A DNA stretch of 64,000 bases from Lepidodermella squamata (Eukaryota > Gastrotricha): the NCBI GenBank assembly GCA_047495785.1, contig JBLDXI010000002.1, positions 1,054,001 through 1,118,000 of the forward strand, read 5' to 3'. A program made the translations under genes and the position numbers. Under the pieces are notes generated by a model. The model ran no database searches and was not told the DNA's origin. It saw only the letters and a program-made list of their open reading frames with translations. Positions 1 to 11,287 of this stretch are shown piece by piece (the stretch's first letter is position 1; each line of letters opens with the position of its first letter).

Positions 1-790
1 TACAAAAGGACGTGAATCGCCGTATAGCCTTGACGTTGTGCTCACCTTGATATTGTCATCATACGCAAAAACACGTAATAATGAGCAGCTTTTATGAAAA
101 CTTACTATGGTCACTATAAATATATCTAATATAATTCGTCATTAGTCATATTATATTATTAATCATATGCACGTTTTTTAGCCTCTTCATTCTTTGTTGT
201 AAATTCCCCCAGGCCTTGTGAAAAAGAGCAGCTAGAAGATCGGCGTCTTCTATGGAGAATAAAAATAAAGCGGAAAATTCAATGAAAACTGGTTCTCACA
301 ATATAATGAATCTTCGACAAAATTATTCCTGTTCTTCCTCTAAGTCGCCTCCAATATATCATAGATCTTAAAATCATAAATCTCAAATGTCTCGTTCATA
401 GAATTAGTAAGCCTTGGGCGAAAAAGGCGAATGCCATTTCTCCCGGTAAGGTTCAAAAGTCCTTCAAAAGTCAAAATGAAGCTGTGGTATTAATGAAAAA
501 GCAAGAAAAACATTTTTGGTAAGGTTTCCTTGAGGTGGTCATCAAATTCCCGAGCTTCGTCTGGCGTCGCTTCATTCGGGAAGTGGCCGAAAGTGCAAAT
601 CAAGTGAGCCCTGTCTCCAATTATTGTCCTTTGATTCAAACTGAGCGTATTGTTCGCAAGAGCTAGGAGCGTTTCATATTGTTTGAAACAGTTAGTACTT
701 CGTCATAATATTTAAGAATGCCACAATTCGAGCAAAATTTGTATAATTTCCAAAACTCTGCTCATCTAGGCAAGGATAGCACAAGGCTTT
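1..790 (-). repeat. Dynamin upstream flank, copy 1
   Basis: This stretch matches 15212-15852 and 26562-27346, where it lies directly upstream of the minus-strand dynamin-like genes. The window therefore probably begins just upstream of another dynamin copy to the left. On the minus strand the intact third copy holds a short open frame of about 74 codons (26814-27038). In this copy the same frame is broken by an in-frame TAG, which argues against a conserved protein. The flank ends at the target-site duplication of the MULE transposon that begins at 799. Confidence 0.8.
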
Positions 791-798
791 TAATTTCC

Positions 799-1052
799 GA
801 TTTATGTCCGATTCCCCGAAATAACTTCCCCGAAAACTTGTTGCCCGAAAAGTGCGTCGCCGAAATAATTTTCCCGAAATAACTTCCCCGAAACGATTAG
901 TCGCTGTAGTAGCGACGAGAAAGACGCTTGTTAGGCTCAAGGAATTTCCCCGAAAACACACACATGCATAAACTGCAAGAAGATGAATAAACAAATATTA
1001 GTAGGTATCTAAAATTAATACACAGCTATACAGGTGGTTTCCCCGAAAACAC
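799..1052. repeat. MULE left terminal and subterminal repeats
   Basis: The terminal 50 bases pair imperfectly with the right end. Inside, ttccccgaaa-type motifs recur at about 813, 826, 853, 874, 886, 947 and 1040. Clusters of this kind often bind the cognate transposase; that role is inferred here. Confidence 0.75.
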
Positions 1053-1543
1053 GCGGACGCACACAACCACTTCCGCATGAGCTGTTGGCATAAACAAAGA
1101 GAATCGACATGCATTGACATAAAAAGACGCCCGTCCGAAGGAGGTTAATCCTCTTAGGTCTTAGGCTGGACGCACTGATTAAAACCGGAAAGAACACGGG
1201 TGCTATATGAAACATGTATTATCACAGCTGCATAGAAAACGCGCGTAAATCAACATCAATGATTGGAGTGCAATTTGACCAGCATTTGCTTTAATAAACT
1301 CTGGAACTTTCAAACTGTAATCAGTAAAATATGCTGACGGCTATAAGATTTCTCCCATTGCAGTCACTTTATATTTATATTTTTTTATTTATTCCAATGT
1401 AAGCTTGGTCCATGATCTGGCTGAACTTCATTTGCTGCTGTTTTCAATTAAATTTCAAATTTCAAATTCATTAAATATTGCGGAATTAAGATGTTAATGT
1501 TTGAATTAGATTCTGACCAGCTACAATAAAAGTCGCTTATGTT

Positions 1544-3622
1544 ATGTCTAAAACAACAAGATCGAAGAGAGTGTCACCCCTGATCAGCCTAACTATGATT
1601 AAAAAGGGGCGCGGAAGACCGAGGAAGACTCAGCCTCAGCCTCAGCCGAATCCTGTCACGCCTCGCTTACCTGGTAATTTAAAAATTCTCGAACTCCTGA
1701 AATGCATTCATGAATTTGTTTGTGAAAGCGCCATCTCAAACCTCAACTCAGGTAAAGCCGCTGAAGGCTAAGAAGCGTGTCGCTCCGGTGACTGTTGACA
1801 GCCTAGTCTCTCTGATTTCGCCCATCGCAGTAGATACTCGACTCGACTCGCCGGACGTCTTGGACTCGCCCCCATCTCTCGAACCGCAATCGCCTCCTCG
1901 GTCGCCGTTGGCTGTCGAAAACAGCATGCCGTCAGGCTCCCCGGATTCACCCCCGCCGGAAAGACCGCCGCTGGGAGCCCCGGAAGCCGATTATCTCCGC
2001 TACGTCGAGGCATTCGAAGAGCACCACCGGCGCAAAGCGAACAAATTTCGTGATCGCAACGCTATTCAGCCTTTCGAGAAAAAAGCGATGCGCAGGTACA
2101 AAGCTGATCTCTCCGCAAATTCAGCTCAACGCGGCTGTACTTTTGAAGACGTTAGTCAACTTTCGATTCAAGCCGAGTCAGAAGCTGTTTTGCGGTACCG
2201 AAATGCACATGGTGGCTGTGTTGTCGTGTACAAGGGTCGTATTTACCTGGAAGATCGTCACGTGATCCGCGGCAAAGAATACATTTATTACCGATGTGCT
2301 AATCATCGTGAATGCAAATGTGCCGCCAAGCTACAACCGCAAGACGTTCCAGCGATGCCGTCGAATTACGAAGGCGGCGTGTGCAAATGGGATAATCGGC
2401 CGATGAAGGTCTATGGGCCTGTTGTCGAGGGTCATGAAGGCGATGATAGCGATGAGCGATTTCACGCGGCGGCTTGCATTTCAAATCACGAGCAAATCGA
2501 GGCTGACTTGGCGGAAGAAGTCCTGCGTAGAGTCAGGGAAATGCCTGATAAGGCACCAAATCAGCTCTATATTGAAGTTCGCAACGGTCTCTCGAGGGAG
2601 GTGCTGAAGCTATTCCGCTCATTCGAGTCGATGAAAAACCGGTTTTACTGCGCGAAGAAGGAGGAATATCCGCCCAACCCCGACGATCTAGATCATCTGC
2701 TGGAAATAGTGAAGTCTGCCGTGCAAAATGACCCTGATGCAATGGAAGCCAACAACTTGGATAGATTTTTGTACGACCACAAAGGGCGAAAATTCCTAAG
2801 AAAATTTTATCATGACGAATCTGGTAAGGCTTACATGATTTTTGCAACCGATGATGGACTGAAGAGAATGGCTCGAACGGCTCGGTGGTTCTTCGACGGC
2901 ACTTTCAAAATGGCTGCGAAGCACTTCATGCAAATGTTCACAATCCACACGATTGAACATGGCGTTTCGGTACCGGCGGCTTACGTGCTAATGACGAATA
3001 AAGATTCTAAGTTATACGAGTCTATGTTCGAAACGTTTTTTTCGATGATAGAAAAGCTTGGCGAGCCCCTTGCCCTAGAAGAGGTGACATGTGACTACGA
3101 GTCGGGTCTCTTACCGGTTCTGCGAGAATTGCGAGGAAAAAACGGCCAGCGACTCCGCATCATCGGCTGCCATTTCCATTTCAGGTAAATTCTTAAATTT
3201 AATTTCTAAATATTTTGAATTTCAAATTTTTTGTTGAAATTTCTAAATTTTATTTTAATAATTTTAATTTTCAAATTTTAGTCTTGAAAATTTTCAAATT
3301 TATCTTTTTCTTTAAAGCCAAGCCATAATTCGAAAACTGGGTGATTTGGGCCTCCTTAAATATTGTCGAAAGCCGAGTCGGGTGGCAACTAACGTGACGC
3401 GGAGTTACGTCCGCCGCTTTCTAGCTCTAGCCTTTCTACCCGTTGAAGATGTTGAAGATGTGCCGAGCGCCATTCATTATCTCATCGAAAAAGCTCCCGC
3501 AATTCAAGCTATGAAGCAATTCTGCACGTATTTCAATTCAACGTGGGGCGAGAAAGGGCTCTTTCCTCCATGTGAGTGGAACGTTCACGACGAAGAAATA
3601 CGAACAAACAATGTCGTGGAAG
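1544..3622 (+). CDS. MULE transposase with AT-hook and FLYWCH-type zinc finger (C-terminus unresolved)
   Basis: Exons 1544-1673, 1729-3184 and 3318-3622 join in frame. The start gives an AT-hook (KKGRGRPRK) near residue 22. A FLYWCH-like region follows (YKGRIYLEDRHVIRGKEY, then YYRCANHRECKC). The MULE core contains FFDGTFKMAAKHFMQMFTIH (first catalytic Asp), CDYESGLLPVL (second Asp) and, across the second intron, GCHFHF joined to SQAIIRKLGDLG. The last exon reaches RTNNVVEG, which supplies the catalytic Glu. Downstream of this motif the usual WH-containing tail is not obvious: the frame either reads on to a stop at 3699 or splices to about 3729. The 3-prime end may be truncated or decayed. 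The gene cuts and pastes its own element in the nucleus, and it lies wholly inside the TIRs. Confidence 0.82.
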
Positions 3623-3924
3623 GTCAGCACTATTATTTCTCGTTTTTCGCTGTAACTTTCGGGCGGCCAAAAATTAAAAAGAACAATAAAAAAGTATAAA
3701 ACCATCGATACGGCAATACATTTGCTAGAACAGTGGTATCTGTCGGAGAATCGACGGACAAGGCCTGGCGCCATTAGAACGTTCAGCCCGTCGCATAACT
3801 GTTCTCATCGAGTTTTTAGAGAGCATTAGCCTGCATCTCTCGGACATCAGCGCCGGATTGTGATATGAATATTTTGCTCCTTGAATACAAACTTGTTGTG
3901 AATAAAGCTCGCGTTTTTGTACAA

Positions 3925-4039
3925 TTTCGGGGAAGCTTGTTTTCGGGGAAATATACATCATGCGCGCAGCAATTTCGGGGAAAATCTTTCGAGCAACTAT
4001 GTTTTCGGGGAAACTATTTCGGGGATTCGGGAACACACC
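3925..4039. repeat. MULE right terminal and subterminal repeats
   Basis: Five tttcgggga-type motifs lie in inverted orientation to those at the left end. The terminus reads ttcggggattcgggaacacacc and abuts the target duplication at 4040. Confidence 0.75.
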
Positions 4040-4047
4040 TAATTTCC

Positions 4048-4873
4048 AACTTCATTGCGAAAAAAGTCTGTGAAACATCTGCCCTCGATTTTACTGAATT
4101 TACTAGCGAAACTGGAAGCTGAAAATTGTAGAGATGTGTTGACTAAATGTTACAGATATGGCAACAAGAATGCGAAGGAAATTTTCTTCGACTTTAACAT
4201 TGGCAAACAGACAACAGACAACAACACAACAACAGACAACAACAACAACAACAACAATTAATGGTCAAACAATACAGTTAATAGTTACTTCTCGATAGAT
4301 GTTGCATCACCAAGGCAGATTTCGAGTTGGCAACCAGTTTTATCAGCGTCGTATTTCACAAGGTCGCTTCATTGCCTTTCTCCAACGCCAACTACATCGC
4401 AATTTTACCCTCGCCATTCGCATTATTAACGCCAGAATTGTCAGTTTCCAGCAGCTTCAACACACCGAATTCACGTCCAGCCAGCACAGCTCGATGCAGG
4501 GCATTTTCGCCGCGGCTGTTTGCCGTGTAGATCGTCGCATTCATCTCAGCCAGGTACATCGTAATCAGCTCACTGCCGCTGTCAACGGCGTACATCAAGG
4601 CAGTGTTGCCGTCTTTATCGGCCACGTTAATGTCAGCGCCAGCTTCGATCAACTTGATGGCTATCTCGATGTTGTTCGACGCAACGGCGGCGATTAGGGG
4701 AGTAAAACCAGTTGCGGCGTCTTTCTGGTTTAGATCAACTTTTTGATTGATGAAATTCACAACAGCTTCCACATCACCTTCCTTCGCCGCTTGAATGATT
4801 GATTTCTAGGGGGAAATTGTAATAAACTTTATCAATTATTAAGTTTGTAACCTGTGAACAGCTCATCACCAGG
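4048..4873 (-). pseudogene. Truncated sushi-ankyrin gene, copy 1
   Basis: The minus strand carries the ankyrin exon of the intact gene at 27569-28528 (GFTPLIAAVASNN, DKDGNTALMYAVDSG and GENALHRAVLAG repeats). The first exon and most of the sushi exon are missing, because the OTU transposon TIR starts inside the sushi exon at 4874. The ankyrin frame ends early: AAAATTGCGATGTAG creates a stop after GKIAM at 4392. A 10-11 base deletion lies near 4361 relative to copy 3. The sequence keeps the intron and the last seven sushi codons (LVMSCSQ). I read it as a dead duplicate. Confidence 0.85.
4207..4260. repeat. ACA-type microsatellite
   Basis: The stretch is made of acaaca, acagac and aacaac triplet units. 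It is expanded relative to the matching site at 27520-27549, which has only a few units. Confidence 0.8.
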
Positions 4874-5093
4874 GGACCACTTTCGTGCGGTCCAAGGTTA
4901 ATGCATAATATACATATTTTCCACCTGTCATTATGGTTGCTTATTTTGAGATAAAATTTTTGGCGATGTTGAATATCATGGAAACCAGTCTTAACCATGG
5001 ACCGCAGCTAAAAAACGCATATTGGACCGCAATTTTCACAAAAATGCCATTTTAATGAAATTTGCGGTCCATTCACGTGCGGTCCATCAATTC
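4874..5093. repeat. OTU element left TIR, copy 1
   Basis: About 220 bases, starting ggaccactttcgtgcggtcc. It contains six ggaccgc/gcggtcc octamer-like motifs and is almost identical, inverted, to 12541-12770. A recurring open frame beginning MVKTGFHDIQHRQ lies inside the TIR and is not a gene. Confidence 0.88.
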
Positions 5094-6335
5094 CAGGTCG
5101 ACTACAATTCGGGGTCAATTGGACTGGGGAGGTTAATCACCCTGAAGGAGTTTCGACATGCAGTCAAATTCGCGGTCAAGAGCGCGAAGAAATGGCGAGT
5201 CGATTGAGAATCCTATGTCGCAGTGACGGAACCAGTATTGGTGTTCCAGTCCTCGAGCTGGTCTCCGCCGATCAACACACCTCTTCCATTACATCATGGC
5301 TGTTGTCGTGGAAGACGGCGCTGATGAATCGCTCTCAGGCAGCCAGATTGCCTCGAGCTCAAGTTACTGACGCTTGTTTTGCAGAGTTACAGGCCGGTTC
5401 GATGGCTTTCAACCGCCTTGATTTGCATCGCTACCTCTGCGCCGTTTACAAATTCATTGTCAATGACAAGATCTTCATACCGCCAGGCTACACGATGCTG
5501 TTTATATGTTTTTCACACTTGATGAAGGATTACGGCATCGCGTTGAAGAAGGCAATCCATGGCATGAAAAAAGACAACAAAGAGCTGAGCCTTCGCCATC
5601 TTGGTGTTCTTCAAAGCCCGCGAATTTTCTCCGATGCTGTGATTATTTTCCGTCTGATCATCCGTGTCCGCTGCAGCCTCCGTCTGAACAAAGTTGCCGT
5701 CGAAGCGAAGAAAGAGCTGGAATCGCGTAAATCAAAACAGAGACTTGATTGCGGAGATTTCTGGCATCGTCGAGAAGACTAGTACCGAACCGGAAGCAAC
5801 TTCTGAGCAGGAAGCAACTTCTGTCGACGACGACGAAAACACGCCTGTCGAATCGGTTTCCTTACAGTCGCTCGACACCTTTCGGCCGGTTTTTCCGCAG
5901 AGTCCGAAATGAAGAACAGTGCTTGCTGGAACGAGTAGACAATTAATCGGGTTTGAAAGATAACCCTGATTACAACCCAGCTGATGTCAACGTTCTCAAC
6001 AACAACCCTATCTTCATGTCAATGTACTGTTGTTGGGGGGGGGGGGGGGCAAGCTACATTTTCGCTACACTGCCTGACAACGCGACGGGTCGTGTTTCCA
6101 ATGCGCCGGTCGAAAGTTGGATGCGAGTGTACAAAGCAGATCTCAACATGAAGAAAACTTTCAGCACACCACCTGCCGTCATCCGACGCGTTAAGCCGGC
6201 TATTTTCGGCCGCATTCGTAAAGATTCGATGCCCAGATTCGTATCCAAATTGCAATGGACACGCGGTAAAAACACGTACTGCAAACTTCCGGAGCTGGCA
6301 AGATCCCGATGGATGGATCGGAAGTCCAATCGCAA
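5094..6335 (+). pseudogene. Transposase-like gene remnant, copy 1
   Basis: An open frame runs through GRLQFGVNWTGEVNHPEGV to about 5782. It includes VTDACFAELQAGSMAFN and a following segment PPGYTMLFICFSHLMK, which resembles the acidic-residue and Cys/His portion of FB-NOF-type MULE transposases; this assignment is by motif memory. Downstream pieces are in other frames: an acidic Ser/Thr/Glu-rich stretch (about 5790-5912), a poly-G run at 6036-6049, and a segment with SNAPVESWMRVYKADL (about 6055-6335), reminiscent of transposase C-terminal regions. The first two exons present in copy 2 (17315-17875) are absent. The coding region is interrupted at 6336-6344 by the LINE. It encodes no intact protein. 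Confidence 0.6.
6036..6049. repeat. Poly-G tract
   Basis: About 14 consecutive G within the transposase remnant. The matching site in copy 2 (about 21141-21168) is twice as long, with one A interrupting it, so the tract is length-variable between otherwise near-identical copies. Confidence 0.85.
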
Positions 6336-6370
6336 GCCTCCGAAGCCTATTTTACTGTCATTACTTAATA

Positions 6371-7777
6371 ATGGCACAACGCTTATCTCAAAACCCAAAC
6401 AACCCACCCCAAAACAAGCCGAAAAATGCCCGTTTTATTATTTATAACATCGAACAGGAATACAAAAAATGTGACTGGTTGGATATTATTCCTAAACTAA
6501 CGTCTGTTTTCACCGGTGTCACTTTCCGAAACGGTAAGCACACTTCTAACCGTGACATATATTTCGAGGTTAGCGATGTCAAGGGCATAAACGTTGTCAC
6601 CTCTATGATTGGCAAATTCCCTAACAATATTTTCGGCCCGAATGCCAAATTAAGGTTTTCAAATGAACCTATTTCCGAGGAAACTCGAATGCGCATTGCG
6701 TCAGGACTTAGAACAGTAGTGGTTAAAAAAGTATGCCGTAACATCTCCGCTGATCGGCTAAAAGAAACTTTGAATAGCAAGCTACACCTGGATTGCGAAG
6801 AAGTTACTTGGATCTCTAAACCCATTGTGACCATAGGAAAAGTGAAGATTGTGCTAAGGACTGCAGATGACGCTAAAAAACTTCTTGAAAATCACCTGAA
6901 ACTTGATAATCAATTTTTTTATTGCGAAAAATTCCGTGTCGAACAACTGCCAATGCAATGTATAAAGTGCTGGGGCTTTAACCATCGACACGACAATTGT
7001 GAGGCGAAAGACGCTCTTTGCAAGAAATGCGGCTCGGATGAACATACCCACCTTGACTGCGTTTTAAAAGACCGAAACAACCCGAATAGCTACTGCGTAA
7101 ATTGCCACAGATTTGGTCACCCAGCATCCTTTGCCGGCTGCCCAGTCTACCAAGATGTTCTCAAGGCATTAAATAACCCGCCCATTTTCAAACCAGCGCC
7201 ACCGCCGCAACGACAAGCTTGGCAATACCAACCGGCCTTTTTTCCGCCACTACTTCAGCCACCACCAGCGAAACAGCTACCGCCTCAAGTACCTCAACAA
7301 TTGCAGACCAATCCGCAGCAGCTGAACGAGGCCAGTAACCATCTTGTCAAGGAACTAGTCTCCAAGGCTGTTAACGATTTAATAAAAAATCTCAACTCTA
7401 AAAGCCTATCGTCACTCACGAGTAACGATTTGGCAAAAGTCATGGACGATCTTCGCGACGAAGCCGCTGCTAGGCCAGACCTTGGACTTGACGATAAGCT
7501 CATTACTGAAGTGAAAACAGTTGTCGTTACTCTCAAAACTCTCACCGAACGCCTAACCGAAGCTGCGAAGGAGGAAGATAAGAAAACGAAAGCATCCAAA
7601 GGAACGAATCCCCCAGCCTCAGCGTCAGCGGCAAACAAACGCGGCCGTCCCAACACGAGTGCCGAAGACAGTGCTGAAATGAAACCGCCAGCAAAACAAT
7701 CAACATCTTCCCAAAGTCAACCTCCCAGTCAAATGCTGGCATCGGCAAATGACTCCTTTGTGTACACAGATCAGTAA
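6371..7777 (+). CDS. LINE ORF1 nucleic-acid-binding protein
   Basis: An uninterrupted 468-codon frame. The central part has three gag-like zinc knuckles: CIKCWGFNHRHDNC (CX2CX4HX4C), CKKCGSDEHTHLDC, and CVNCHRFGHPASFAGC (CX2CX4HX6C), the arrangement seen in Jockey-clade ORF1 proteins. The C-terminal half is Pro/Gln-rich, then charged and Lys-rich. The protein would bind the element RNA and form the ribonucleoprotein used in retrotransposition. ORF2 begins about 90 bases downstream. The frame is intact, unlike ORF2, but the element as a whole cannot be autonomous. Confidence 0.85.
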   Translation: MAQRLSQNPNNPPQNKPKNARFIIYNIEQEYKKCDWLDIIPKLTSVFTGVTFRNGKHTSNRDIYFEVSDVKGINVVTSMIGKFPNNIFGPNAKLRFSNEPISEETRMRIASGLRTVVVKKVCRNISADRLKETLNSKLHLDCEEVTWISKPIVTIGKVKIVLRTADDAKKLLENHLKLDNQFFYCEKFRVEQLPMQCIKCWGFNHRHDNCEAKDALCKKCGSDEHTHLDCVLKDRNNPNSYCVNCHRFGHPASFAGCPVYQDVLKALNNPPIFKPAPPPQRQAWQYQPAFFPPLLQPPPAKQLPPQVPQQLQTNPQQLNEASNHLVKELVSKAVNDLIKNLNSKSLSSLTSNDLAKVMDDLRDEAAARPDLGLDDKLITEVKTVVVTLKTLTERLTEAAKEEDKKTKASKGTNPPASASAANKRGRPNTSAEDSAEMKPPAKQSTSSQSQPPSQMLASANDSFVYTDQ

Positions 7778-7866
7778 AAAGTCAACTTAAAAAATTTGTT
7801 CTACTAAGCCCTAAACTTTCTACTTTCTACTTTTTTCTACTCTTCTATCGTACTTAATTATATATT

Positions 7867-10576
7867 ATGAGTATGATCACAGCAAAAATACTTTTGTGTA
7901 ATTTTAACAGTATAATGAAGCGCAAGAATGAGATCTCGTCGGTTATGAACCGCAGACAGGTAGATGTTGCGTGCTTCAACGAACTGAAAATTAAGAAGGG
8001 TGACACTTATTTCATCCCAAATTACAGAACTCTGGCTCTTGAGCGCACCAGCCACGGAGGAGGCGTCGGTGTAAACCCAGCAACGCATCTAACCGTCGAA
8101 AATTTCGGAAAAAATACTATAGATCGCGTAGAGATAGCTTTTGTCGATATCAGGCTCGGCGACCGTATAATTCGAATCGCGACTGCCTACTGCCCCGCGA
8201 CTGCTGTAAGAGTCGAAACTCTAATGGGACCAAACTGTTACCGCTGCTGCTAAACAATAATCTCGTTATGTTAAGTAAAGGTCAAGTTACTCATCGCTCC
8301 CCGATAGGAGAAGATGATCAGCTGGACGTATTCATATGTTCCAGGGAATTGAAAGACTATTTCTCGACGCCCTACGTCTTGCCGTCTGTTGGTACTGAAC
8401 ACTTACCAGTGGTTATAGAGTACTCAGCCTTATCTTTAACGGGAAAAAGACAGAATTTCTACCCAGAATATCGATATAACTATCGCAACGTAAACTGGAC
8501 GATATTCAAGAGCGGTATGGACGAGATGTGTGAACGCATTTTGTCAAACAAACCGATAAAATTTGAAGATCAGCCCTCCATGGATATGTTTTACAAAGGT
8601 ATCGAAGACATATTTTGTACAACAAGGGACAAGCACATAGCTAGAATACCCGCGGGAAAACTAAAAATTTGTCGAACGACCAAACCGATACTTATTGCCA
8701 CGAAAAATCGAAATAGGCTTCAGCGACTAGCTAAAAAGTATAATTCTCCGTCTCTGAAGAGGGCGTATTACAAATCCCGCGACCAAGTGACCGAAATGTG
8801 GACAAAAGAGACAAACCGGTGGGTATACAAAAAACAAATAAGCGCGCATGGTCACTTCGGAACGGCCCCGCAAATGTTCTGGAGAGCTATGAATTCGGCC
8901 ATGAAAAGAAATGCGTCTACAACTCCTCACGTCATGAAAGACCTGCTGGTCGACGGGCGCTCAATAACCTCTGATGCAGGAAAAGTTGAGGTGATGGGGG
9001 AATTCCTCGAAAATACATTTTCTGAGTGCAATAACTTACAACTAACCGCAGAAGACCGGCTATACCAGGCAGACGCAAAAGCCGCCGCCAGCTTACCTTG
9101 CTTCGAACCTGGAGTCATAAATGAAGAAGCTAGAAGTGTTTTAAATACGGATATGATAAGAAACCACATTCGAGACCTTAAAATGAAAGCCCCAGGCCAC
9201 GACAATGTTCATAACACTTTGCTTAAACAAGCCTCCGACAAAATGATTCAACTTTTGCTCTTTTTATACACAAGCATTTTGATATTCGGTTTTGTACCGT
9301 CAGCTTGGAAAATAGCTGTTGTTATTTTATTACCTAAGCCAGGCAAAGACCATCAATCACCGAAAGGCCACAGGCCCATTTCTCTCCTGCCAACTATAGG
9401 CAAACTATTCGACAAAATCTTGAACCGAATTTTAATGACAACTCTAGAAAAAAACTCCTGGTTTGCCAATTGGCAGTGCGGCTTCCGTTTTTTAAGGGGC
9501 TGCTCAGACCATTTATTCAGGTTAGCTCAAGCTGGAAAAGCAGCCATGCAGCAAGGGAAGGACGTAACCGCCTGTTTTTTAGACGTACAAGCTGCTTTCG
9601 ACAAGGTTCCGCACTTCATTTTACTACTTATAATATCTAATCTACCTATTCCAAATTATCTCAAACGTTACCTCGCCAGCAATCTCAAAGAGCGAAAATT
9701 CATGGTAAGAATTGGTTCTGCGCTAGGTAACGCAAGGCCTATCAGAGCTGGGGTCCCGCAAGGGGCGCCCAGTAGTCCATCTCTTTTTATTATTTTTACC
9801 AATAGTCTTTTTGATAATATTAACCAGCCACTTGTTGAACGCGGAGGGCTGGCTGACGACATTTTACTTTTTACAACGTCCGAACGATCCTCATTTGCTA
9901 AACGACAGGTAAAAGAGAGACTTGAATCCACACTTGACCTTGTGCTCAAATGGTATAACCGACATATGCTTAAACTGAATTCGGATAAAACGCAGGTGAT
10001 CCGCTTCTCTCTAGCGAAAGAGGATAACAGAACGAAACTCGTCTTTGATGGCAATACCCTTCCCTGGCTTACGGAAGTTACCTATCTCGGCGTTATCTTT
10101 GATAAAAAACTCAATTTTAACTCTCATGTCTTAAAGATACAGGACAAAGTCACCTCGCGAATTTCAAGCTTGCGTCGCCTGTGTGGTCCATCAGTTCGAA
10201 TGCCTCCAAACCAGCTCTAACTGTGTTCAAAGCCTACGTCCGCTCTGCCGTGGAGTCCGGCTGCGAAGCCTTTCTCTCAATGAAAGACGACAACATGATA
10301 ACCCTTCAAACCATTCAAAACACGGCCCTGAAGATTTGCCCCGGTAAACCGCGATGGTACGGCACGAAGCAGATTCATCTCGAAGCAGGTGTTCCAATGC
10401 TGAAAGACCAATTAGCTGCAAGAACAGCGAAAGCGATTGCCCGAGCTATAAGAGTTGGCACCGAATGTGGCTTAGAAACTGTCGAGGTCTTACAAAAACC
10501 TCCTGTTACACCCTCACGCCCATCTGTTAAAGCACCACTTGACGTAATTCGAGATTTCATTGTAGACATTGTTTGA
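7867..10576 (+). pseudogene. LINE ORF2 (endonuclease-reverse transcriptase), broken
   Basis: Three open segments cover one ancestral ORF. The first, 7867-8253, is the start of an endonuclease/exonuclease/phosphatase domain (DVACFNELKIKKGD, then a SHGGGVGV loop). The frame shifts near 8235-8268, where part of the endonuclease is missing. The second, 8268-10220, carries the reverse transcriptase (KGHRPISLLPTIGKLFDKIL, TACFLDVQAAFDKV, AGVPQGAPSSPSLF, and GGLADDILLF as the catalytic box, with Leu where Tyr or Phe is usual). A second frameshift near 10190 leads into 10181-10576 with the C-terminal region. The copy is inactive. Confidence 0.85.
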
Positions 10577-11287
10577 GAATGCGTGTATATGTTGTAAAAA
10601 GCTTATTGCAAATGATATACACTAAGATATATTTTGATTTTGATTACAACTAATCTATTTATTATTATTTGTCTTATGGCATCGTACGACTTGAAGTTGA
10701 ACCTGTGAACTGTTAAACTACATCGAATTTTATTTCCTACGAGTACGGAAATTTGAATTCTCCGATTTTTACTACTACCTCATATTACAACTGAAAAACC
10801 TGCGAAAAAAAAAATGAAATTTTCTCTCTCGGACATGGCCCCCCGGAGCGTGAGCGCGGCTCTGATGGCCCGTAGAGGCTCTCGTTGTCAGCCGGTGGGC
10901 TAGCGCGAGCCTTGTTTTGTCGGGCCTCCTTAGCTATGCGCTCAGTTGTCTCCGGGGATCCCATTTCCCAGAGAGAAAAGGAAAGAATAATGAGGTGAAA
11001 CGAATATCCTGTAAACTGACACATTTCAGTTCGTACTTCCGCATGCATTGACTATTCCTATCTTACTTGATCTTGGTTTTTTTTTACACTCTTCGCATAT
11101 AATAATATTTCACGATTTTACATTTTTGAAGAACTAACTGATACTATAATGACAGTTAATATATGCACTCAAAGTAATCAAAACACTAATACTAACCTAA
11201 AAACAATTAGCGGTTATAAGATTCTACGGTTTTACATAATCGCGGGGTTGAACCCAAATAAAACATGATATTTAAAAAAAAAAAAAA
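10577..11287 (+). other. LINE 3-prime region with possible transduced segment
   Basis: This stretch holds no recognisable gene. A ttttgattttgatt run near 10632-10645 resembles the native end of Jockey-type elements. The following 640 bases, up to the poly-A, could be 3-prime transduced genomic sequence or simply a long UTR. Confidence 0.4.

Larger units (their letters stand above)
799..4039 (+). mobile_element. Complete FLYWCH/MULE DNA transposon, 3.24 kb
   Basis: The element is bounded by an 8-base target-site duplication, taatttcc, at 791-798 and 4040-4047. The same sequence is present once, uninterrupted, at 27347-27354 in the third copy of this flank, which is the empty site. The left end (799 to about 850) and the right end (about 3985-4039, reversed) are imperfect inverted repeats built around attccccgaaat and ttccccgaaaac. 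Further ttccccgaaa blocks lie inward on the left (to about 1052), and tttcggggaa blocks on the right (from about 3925). The only coding sequence is a MULE transposase with AT-hook and FLYWCH regions. A TSD of 8 to 10 bases and long subterminal repeats are typical of Mutator-like elements. Confidence 0.88.
6345..11287 (+). mobile_element. Jockey-like non-LTR retrotransposon, 4.9 kb
   Basis: The insertion is flanked by the 9-base duplication gcctccgaa (6336-6344 and 11288-11296). Copy 2 of the host element has the unfilled site at about 21452-21460. The element ends in about 14 A (11274-11287) preceded by an aataaa signal near 11258. It has two coding regions: ORF1 with three zinc knuckles, and ORF2 with endonuclease and reverse transcriptase. 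ORF1 starts only 26 bases from the 5-prime junction, so the element is nearly full length or slightly 5-prime truncated. About 640 bases of non-coding sequence separate a ttttgattttgatt stretch (about 10632-10645) from the poly-A. Confidence 0.9.

Noticed and set aside
799-4030. Regular ttccccgaaa/tttcggggaa repeats considered as a CRISPR-like or satellite array
   Set aside because: Spacing is irregular, the two clusters are inverted, and they end exactly at a transposon TSD in an animal genome; they are subterminal transposon repeats.
4774-4998. Open frame starting MVKTGFHDIQHRQ, recurring at 12646, 16751 and 22829
   Set aside because: It lies inside the long TIRs of the OTU element in all four places, with different ends. 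Repetition reflects the TIR, not a conserved protein.
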